In this document: positions 58,101 through 64,000 of the stretch, one piece after another
Layout: the number at the start of each line of letters is the position of its first letter
Numbering within the stretch: position 1 is the first letter of the stretch
NCBI GenBank assembly: GCA_029834535.1
Contig: JAQMWT010000165.1
Location: 1 to 64,000, forward strand
DNA from: Chrysophaeum taylorii
Lineage: Eukaryota; Sar; Pelagophyceae; Pelagomonadales; Pelagomonadaceae
DNA: 64,000 nucleotides
Direction: 5' to 3'
Position numbers and translations under genes: made by a program
Notes under the pieces: generated by a model
Seen by the model: only the letters and a program-made list of their open reading frames with translations
What the model was told of the DNA's origin: nothing
Databases searched by the model: none

Positions 58101-59947
58101 TTTTTGCGCGAAGGAGAACCACAAATCACACAGCAAAGAAGCGTCTGTCCAGGATCCCGAAGATGAGCGATCCAACCACATAGGAAGCACGAAAACTGCG
58201 CACGCAAAAAATTGACAGGCACAGCTTAGTTGTGGCAGGTGAAATGCGCGATGGAACGTGATGCGCTGGTTTTACCAAAACCGACAAGCACAACGAGGAG
58301 TGGATCAACGAATAGGTGAAAATGCAGAACGGGGAGTGGATCAACGAATAGGTGAAAATGCACAACGGGGAGTGGATCAACGAATAGCTGAAAATGCACA
58401 ACGGGGAGTCAGGCAACGACAAGGGGGAAATACAGAACGAGGAGAGGAGCAACGACGAGGTGAAAATACAGAACGAGGAGGGGAGCAACGAATAGCGGAA
58501 AGTACAGAACGGAGGGCGCCTGTGCAATGGGAGCTAAAAACAAAAACGAGGGGCTTCCACAAAAACACTTTTCCTTCACAAAAACGAGGGGCTTCCATGG
58601 GATGGGGTTGTTGATGTGCTTGCGGCAGAAAATCGGCGGTACACACGCTACCTTGGAATTATCTTGATTGGCAGAAAGGTGCAAAGATGATAAGGTAGAG
58701 TATCGGTAGGTGGATGTGAGACGTTGGGTGCGGCCGTTTAAGGCGGTGAAGGGGGTGTAATAGGTGGTGGTATTAAGAAAAGCGGCGGTGTGGAACTAGA
58801 ATCAGTCAAGGTTGGAGTAGGCATAGGAGCAGAAAAGGTAGTGTTGCTGGTGGTTTTGGTGAATTGGTGTTGTAACAGTAGTTGGGTGTTGTTGGGTGTT
58901 GTTGGAGTCATTGGAAGTGTTGCGCTGTTGAGAAGAACGGCGATGGTGGGTAGGGCGTTGTCGTGGAATAGCTAGGAACTTTGAAACGTGCGGCAGTCCC
59001 CCTTAAAGTGATGATCCTTGCAGCAGCCGCCAAAATGACATTGGGTAGTGCGTCGGAATCGAGCAGAGCCAGGTTGTTGGGAAAGGGGAGCGTCTAGGGT
59101 AGGTCAGTTGGAAAAGAGTCGGAAGTCGTGGCTGACGACGCGGCGGATAGCGCGGCGGAAGTGGTTGTGCATGCCATCTAAATTGATTGTTGTTGAACTT
59201 CTCAAGGGTACAAACAACCACAGTCGTCGTCGGTACGAAACGCGAGACGATAAAACAAAGCCAGTAAGGCTTGAAGCACGATGCACGTAGAGTCAAATGC
59301 GAGGACCCACTCGAGGGTATGTCGGATCAGGTACAATGCCGAGCGACTTGTATACTCCGGTGATTGGTACAATGCCGAGCAACTCGTATACTCCGATGAT
59401 GATGAACTTGTTGAGGAAGTTCGCTACGCGATCCCCATGGCCCATGTAGACATCATCGGTAATGCGCTTGTAAAGTCGCGTCAAGTTCATGTCGCGGTTT
59501 TCATGGATATCAACGTTGTTGCTTGACGACGCGAAATTCGCCTTCAGAGCAGCGAGATGCTTCTGCAGAGCAGCGAGATGCTGAGATGCTTGTCCAAGTA
59601 GGATCGTTGGTCGAGATAATGTGATCGCCGGTGGAGATGATCATGTTCTCAGGACGACGTGCCATTGGTGGTGGGAAAAAAAAAAAAAATGTCGCTCACC
59701 GCTGAGGGCATCAAGAAGTTTTGTGCGAAAGCTCGAATTTAATTTCGATCGAGGACATGATAAACGATAACGAACCGAACACGTAGCAATGAACTGAAGC
59801 CGAGGAGGTGTCGCCACGAAGTCAAGCAGAGGCTCAACCGTGGAGAAAGAACACCTGTTGCCATGTGAGAACTGAAATGGGGATGTGAGAACGAACTATA
59901 ATGGGGAAAAAAGGTGGTGCAGGGGTAAGTGTCATAGCTTCCTCCCA
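55160..59947 (-). mobile_element. Ty1/copia retrotransposon, inverted relative of 23423-28083 (fossil, 3' truncated)
   Basis: The 5' LTR is at 59864-59947 (minus strand; begins TGGGAGGAAGCTATGAC, ends CAGTTCTCACA) and closely matches the short LTRs of the left element. The body follows the left element through the same landmarks. The pol part lies in a long minus frame (57395-55149) with copia reverse transcriptase (K-A-R-L-V-V-R-G-Y-T-Q; F-I-Q-A-P-I-D-E-D-I-Y-V-W; V-V-D-D-L-L-V) and RNase H (S-F-E-A-E-L-L-A-L-Y-A-A-T-A-E-L). Similarity ends abruptly near 55160, so the 3' end and 3' LTR are missing. A few breaks are evident; it is a partial copy. Confidence 0.75.
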
Positions 59948-60174
59948 CTATATACGACGTTAAAAAAAAAAAAGAATTGATTTTGTTCCCAAATAAATAC
60001 ATAAATAATTCTTGGAAAAGTGCAATGTATCCGAAAATTTGGAAATGTGAAAAGAATTCGGGGTTGAATACACAATTCTTGGAAAAAAGCGAATCCGTCG
60101 CTCGCTAGGGACCGTTGGGAGGTTTCGCGCTTGTCCCACCTGCTGCTGGGTGCTCGCGAAAAAAAAAGTACAAG
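59948..60174 (+). promoter_or_regulatory. 5' flank of the ammonium transporter
   Basis: Between the copia LTR and the transporter ATG: an A run, two copies of AATTCTTGGAAAA (near 60008 and 60080), and an in-frame but unlikely upstream ATG region. No firm promoter motif. The transporter's promoter therefore abuts a retroelement LTR. Confidence 0.3.
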
Positions 60175-61701
60175 ATGCTCAAGGGGTCGCTGTTGCTGTT
60201 GAGCTTGGCGGCGGTGGTGACGATAGGGAAGGCCGAGGAAGACCTCCAGAGCCAGATTGACGCCCTCGCCGAGCGGCTCGCGTACGTCGAAGACAACAAA
60301 TTGGATGTCGTCGACGCGGATGCGTTTTGGCTGCTTTTCGGGACGTGCCTGGTGTTTTTCATGCAGGCGGGGTTCGCGATGCTCGAGGTCGGGAGCGTGC
60401 AGGTCAAGAACACGAAGAACATCCTGATCAAGAACATCTTCGACGCCACGATTGCGGCGCTGTTCTGGTGGTGGACCGGGTACGCGCTCGCGTTTGGCGC
60501 CGACACTTTCAAGGATACGGGGGGGAACGGTTTGTACGGTGGGTCGGGGTTCTTTTACGAGGGGAAGGGGTCGGGCGACGACGCGTCGCCGCTCGTGAAT
60601 ACGCCCGACGCCAAAACGTACGGCAAAGCGTTCTTCATGTTCCAGTGGGCGTTCGCCGGCGCGGCCGCCACGATCGTCTCCGGAGCGGTTGCCGAACGCG
60701 CCACCTTCACCGCGTACCTCACGTACTCGTGCTGCTTGGTCGGGTACATTTATCCGGCGGTGGTTCATATGGGCTGGTCGGGGGACGGCCGTTTCTCTCC
60801 GTGGCGAGAAAATCGCCTCTTCGGCGGCTGCGGGATGATCGACTTCGCCGGGTCCGGGGTCGTGCACATGACGGGCGGCATCGCGGCGATCGTGTCATGT
60901 TGCTTCGTTGGCCCGCGCCAGGGCCGTTTCGGTCCGAATTCCCGCCACATCGAACAACAATCGGTCATTTTCCAATCTCTGGGAACTCTGATTTTGTGGG
61001 TTGGATGGTACGGGTTTAACGGCGCTTCCACCCTCGCCATCCAGGGCTACGGCGGCGTCGCGTCCCACGTCTTCATGACCACAACAATCTCCGCGGCGAC
61101 GGCGTGTCTGACGACCGTTTTTATCGGATACGGCCTGACGCACGTCATCGATCCCGGCTACGCGAACAACGGCATCCTCGGGGGCCTCGTCGCCATCACC
61201 GCCGGCTGTGCGACCTCTAACAACTGGGGGGCCTTCTTCACGGGCCTCGTCGCCGGCCCCGTCTACGTCGTCGCCTCGATGACCCTCAAAAAGTTGGAAA
61301 TAGACGACGTCGTCGACGCGTTCCCCGTGCACGGCGCGTGCGGTATCTGGGGCGTCCTCGCCGCCGGCCTCTTCGCGTCGGAATTCTATTACGCAAACGC
61401 CTACTATTCGGATCGCAAGGACGACTGCGCCGGCGTGTTTTACGGCGGCGACGGCGGCTCTTTGGGCTCGGCGATTTGCTTCGTGCTCACGAACATCGCC
61501 TGGACGGGCGCGAACATGACCATCCTGATGACCATCCTCTCCAAGACCGTCGGCGTCCGCGTCACCGAGCACGTCGAGACGATCGGAATGGACGACTCCA
61601 AGCACGGCGGTCACGTGGACGTTCCGCTCCCTAAGGGTGCCAAGTTTGAGGACGGCTCCCAGACCACGGTCCCCGACAAGCAGGTCGAGGAGATGGCTTA
61701 A
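60175..61701 (+). CDS. AMT-type ammonium transporter, 508 aa
   Basis: Integral membrane protein of the Amt/Mep/Rh family that imports ammonium, probably at the plasma membrane. The ATG at 60175 gives a short hydrophobic leader (M-L-K-G-S-L-L-L-L-S-L-A-A-V-V) and a helical segment before helix 1; the frame extends 20 codons further up, but those residues are basic and unlike the family. Helix 1 carries F-W-L-L-F-G-T-C-L-V-F-F-M-Q-A-G-F-A-M-L. Also seen are F-Q-W-A-F-A-G-A-A-A-T-I-V-S-G-A, the pore region H-M-G-W-S-G-D-G, D-F-A-G-S-G-V-V-H-M (first pore His), W-V-G-W-Y-G-F-N-G-A-S, and F-P-V-H-G-A-C-G (second pore His). About eleven helices and a cytosolic C-terminal tail are present. Length and all key motifs are normal for AMT1-like eukaryotic transporters. 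No intron. Confidence 0.95.
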   Translation: MLKGSLLLLSLAAVVTIGKAEEDLQSQIDALAERLAYVEDNKLDVVDADAFWLLFGTCLVFFMQAGFAMLEVGSVQVKNTKNILIKNIFDATIAALFWWWTGYALAFGADTFKDTGGNGLYGGSGFFYEGKGSGDDASPLVNTPDAKTYGKAFFMFQWAFAGAAATIVSGAVAERATFTAYLTYSCCLVGYIYPAVVHMGWSGDGRFSPWRENRLFGGCGMIDFAGSGVVHMTGGIAAIVSCCFVGPRQGRFGPNSRHIEQQSVIFQSLGTLILWVGWYGFNGASTLAIQGYGGVASHVFMTTTISAATACLTTVFIGYGLTHVIDPGYANNGILGGLVAITAGCATSNNWGAFFTGLVAGPVYVVASMTLKKLEIDDVVDAFPVHGACGIWGVLAAGLFASEFYYANAYYSDRKDDCAGVFYGGDGGSLGSAICFVLTNIAWTGANMTILMTILSKTVGVRVTEHVETIGMDDSKHGGHVDVPLPKGAKFEDGSQTTVPDKQVEEMA

Positions 61702-62807
61702 GAACAAAAAAAGATCGTTGGTGTACATACATAAACCTCCTCCTCCTTCGGTGTTGTTGGCTTCATCATCATCATCATCGCGCAGGAGGAGCGGAAATCA
61801 ACTCCGCTCAAGTCGTCGTCGTCGTCGTCGTCGTCACGCCATCCTTCCTATATCAACAGGCGGCGACTATTGTTTTCTTCATCGGGTTGGTGAGCCTCCT
61901 CACGCCCCCCTAGGAAGGATGAGAAAACCACCCCTCCCCCCCCACTTCTCTCCTGGATCGAGAGAGAGAGTGTGTGTGTTTCTTTCTTTCTTTCTTTTAA
62001 GACCGCCACTCGTCCTCCCGGTGCGTTTCATGCTTCTAATATGATGATGATTATTTAAAGACAAAAAAAAAAACGGGCCATTGGCAGCAGCAGCCGCTGC
62101 TATCCGCGGAGCCAGAGGCTTAAAAATAAATCCCCGCCGCGTCCAAACGGAGGTCGACCTGACCCTCTTTGACAACAAACCCATGGACAGAGGGCTGCTC
62201 ACTCCTAAGACACGGTAGCATCGACGACGACGACGACAGGTGCTGCTTCGATCGAGACCTGGAGGGGAAAGAAGAAGTGGAGAGCCCAGCGCGATGCGGG
62301 CCCGCAGACGACGTTGTCGACCTCGACAATCTCGACGTTCCGTTCTGAAACCCTACTCGGGTTCCTCTTCTCTCACCACACAAGAGTACTGTGGTTTGGA
62401 GGATCGGCCGTGTCGATAGGAGCACGCACGCGGATAAGCGGGAGCACGTGGCGAAGGAGCTACGCTCGGGCTCGAAGACATCGTCGGCAACAAAACACTT
62501 GTTCGATCAATCAATCAATCCTTTGTCGATGCGAGACAACTAGGTTTTACCGGCGGATTCAAGGCTGAGCTGCCTTGAGAGGCAACTAAGAGAGCAAGCG
62601 ACGATCGTCCCTTCGCCGCTACAAACACGGTTGTTTGTTTGTTTGTTTGCTTGCTTGGGAAAATAAAATCACTGCTCAAAAGCGCCCATCGCTTCGCTTT
62701 TTTTTTGCTACTGAAGTTGTCAATCTTCTCAACGGACCTGCCTCCCAAGTTGCTTTCTCTCCGAACGCCATTGTGCTGAGCGCCCCACCATATCATCATC
62801 ATCGTAG
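61702..62807. other. intergenic, no recognisable gene
   Basis: Holds (ATC)n and (GTC)n runs (61767-61850), a TGTGTGTTTCTTTCTTTC stretch (about 61970), an A run with GCAGCAGCAGC (62065), (AATC)n (62497) and (GTTT)n (62630). Short minus frames (61900-62202, 62120-62425) show no motif. Confidence 0.4.
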
Positions 62808-63193
62808 GTGTTTGTCTTTAAAAAATGTCGACTGCTAAGAGGGGGGTGTGTGTGTGGGGAGCATGAAGGATGTGGGTGGGTTTGTGGGGTAGGAGGGATG
62901 TGCCTGACGGGCGGTGTTTGTCTTTAAAAAATGTCGACTGCTAAGAGGGGGGTGTGTGTGGGGAGCATGAAGGATGTGGGGGGGTAGGAGGGATGTGCCT
63001 GACGGGCGGTGTTTGTCTTTAAAAAATGTCGACTGGTAAGAGGGGGGTGTGTGTGGGGAGCACGAAGGATGTGGGGGGGTAGGAGGGATGTACCTGACGG
63101 GCGGTGTTTGTCTCTAAAAAATGTCGACTGCTAAGAGGGGGGTGTGTGTGGGGAGCATGAAGGATGTGGGGGGGTAGGAGGGATGTACCTGTT
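62808..63193 (-). repeat. four tandem copies of the LINE-like 3' end (~95-106 bp units)
   Basis: Unit starts at 62808, 62914, 63009 and 63104, each GTGTTTGTCTTTAAAAAATG then TCGACTGCTAAGAGGGGGGT and ending ATGTGCCTGACGGGCG. The first unit is ~10 bp longer. It is the reverse complement of the 3' UTR at 33880-33990 of the LINE-like fragment. The array ends 42 bp upstream of the next gene's ATG. Confidence 0.85.
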
Positions 63194-63234
63194 TGAATGA
63201 ACCTAGCAGGGATAGGATTTGGGCGAAAAAAAAA

Positions 63235-64000
63235 ATGGTGGGAGCGGCAGCCATCGTGGCGGCAGCAGCAGTTTTTTCGGCGGCGCGTGGCTGCGAGTTG
63301 GGTATCGCCATCAACAGTGGCGACAAGAATGAGTACATCGAACGCGTCGAGGTCGCCCTCGATACATGGGCCAAAGGATCGGACGTGATCGTATACAGCT
63401 CGGCGCTCGCGACGAGCGTCCGCGGCGTCCGCGTGGAGCCGTGCTGCGGTGGCCAGGACTTGTCCCGCGACATCGCGAGCGCGCAATTGATGAGAGAACA
63501 CACGTGGTCAAAAATGGTTGAGGATTTCCCCGACAAGAGATGGTACGTTAGCACGGAAGACGATACGTGGTGGGACCTCGACGCGCTCTGCGACCTCCTC
63601 GTGGCCATCGAGAAAGAAGCTACGGGACCCATAATCGTTGGTGGCGGCAGACTCTCGCATTTGATCTTTGGTCCCTACATAGTTTTAAACCGAGAGATGT
63701 TAGAGCTCTTCGCGAACCGGTCGTTGCTCGACGAGTGCCGGTCCGAGTTCGAGACTGCTCCGCGCATCGCCGTCAGGACCGTGTATCGCGGCGCGCCCTA
63801 CAACCTCGACCATTTCATATCCTATTGCGCCTTTCATTTTTTTCCTAGACTTACGAACGTGACTCAAAGGGTCCAAAACCCGTTTCCCGTCCAACCCGGG
63901 ACCTCGCCCTATCCCGACGCCAACGTCACCCAGTGGCCAGACTTTATCCACAACGGCAAAGACTGGCATCTCTCCCTCAGAGCACCCGAGTTAACGGCGG
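63235..64000 (+). CDS. Fringe-like glycosyltransferase, N-terminal 255 aa (runs off the window)
   Basis: An open frame from an ATG at 63235 to the window end without a stop. Residues 1-19 (M-V-G-A-A-A-I-V-A-A-A-A-V-F-S-A-A-R-G) form a signal peptide or signal anchor. What follows has the layout of Fringe/core-1 galactosyltransferase (GT31-like) domains: L-G-I-A-I-N-S-G-D-K-N-E-Y-I-E-R with a downstream D-T-W-A-K near residues 21-47, and W-Y-V-S-T-E-D-D-T-W-W-D near 100-112, where E-D-D is the metal and nucleotide-sugar binding DxD-type motif. P-I-I-V-G-G-G-R then G-P-Y-I-V-L-N-R-E-M fits the acceptor-side region. Such enzymes work in the Golgi lumen on glycoproteins. Donor and acceptor cannot be told. 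The start follows a poly-A stretch and lies just beyond a tandem repeat array. Confidence 0.7.
   Translation, partial: MVGAAAIVAAAAVFSAARGCELGIAINSGDKNEYIERVEVALDTWAKGSDVIVYSSALATSVRGVRVEPCCGGQDLSRDIASAQLMREHTWSKMVEDFPDKRWYVSTEDDTWWDLDALCDLLVAIEKEATGPIIVGGGRLSHLIFGPYIVLNREMLELFANRSLLDECRSEFETAPRIAVRTVYRGAPYNLDHFISYCAFHFFPRLTNVTQRVQNPFPVQPGTSPYPDANVTQWPDFIHNGKDWHLSLRAPELTA

Noticed and set aside
60895-61728. 277-codon minus-strand frame
   Set aside because: Antisense to the ammonium transporter, whose motifs are unmistakable.

Overview
The window reads as nuclear DNA from a microbial eukaryote. It has very short GT-AG introns (35 to about 170 bp), long gene-poor stretches full of decayed mobile elements, and eukaryote-only families: a protein prenyltransferase beta subunit, calponin-homology domains, ROCO GTPases and kinesin-light-chain-type TPRs. 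The AMT-type ammonium transporter, secreted or membrane glycan enzymes and large TPR and ROCO genes would suit a stramenopile or similar alga, but the sequence alone does not prove the lineage. No tRNA, rRNA or CRISPR was recognised.

Layout. 1-11 kb is almost entirely mobile-element debris: an LTR-element edge with gag-like sequence, SINE-like copies with (TTAG)n tails, a Helitron helicase fragment and microsatellites. 11.2-19.95 kb is an unexplained 8.6 kb purine-rich block bounded by two copies of a ~100 bp repeat. 20.2-23 kb holds one copy of an inverted gene duplication and one good ORF with YCII-like features. 23.4-28.1 kb is a copia element with very short LTRs and a 5 bp target duplication. 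28.2-31.4 kb holds another copia fragment, an LTR carrying a nested small TIR element, and little else. 31.4-32.0 kb is a small tail-anchored-type gene. 32.2-34.0 kb is a second Helitron fragment joined to the 3' end of a LINE-like element.

The gene-rich core is 34-52.3 kb. It contains a kinase-TPR gene in which 14 identical-length 126 nt exons alternate with 45 nt introns; a double calponin-homology protein; a tail-to-tail geranylgeranyltransferase beta gene whose stop codon overlaps that of its neighbour; a giant minus-strand gene; and a membrane-anchored GH16 glucanase-like gene. 52.4-55.1 kb is decayed and repeat-rich. 55.2-59.9 kb is a second copia element of the first family, inverted. 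60.2-61.7 kb is the ammonium transporter. The window ends in a Fringe-like glycosyltransferase that runs off the edge, just downstream of four tandem copies of the LINE-like 3' end.

The most exciting item is the giant gene at 42,664-49,938 (minus). With six introns placed by reading frame it gives one open product of about 2,250 residues: DisA_N-like (diadenylate-cyclase fold) domain, NACHT ATPase, WD40 propeller, Roc-COR GTPase, SAM-like helical domain, CHAT/caspase-like domain, and a second DisA_N-like domain at the C-terminus. It looks like a single-polypeptide sensor, switch and protease, comparable in logic to apoptosome, inflammasome or bacterial conflict proteins, with a putative nucleotide-second-messenger module at each end.
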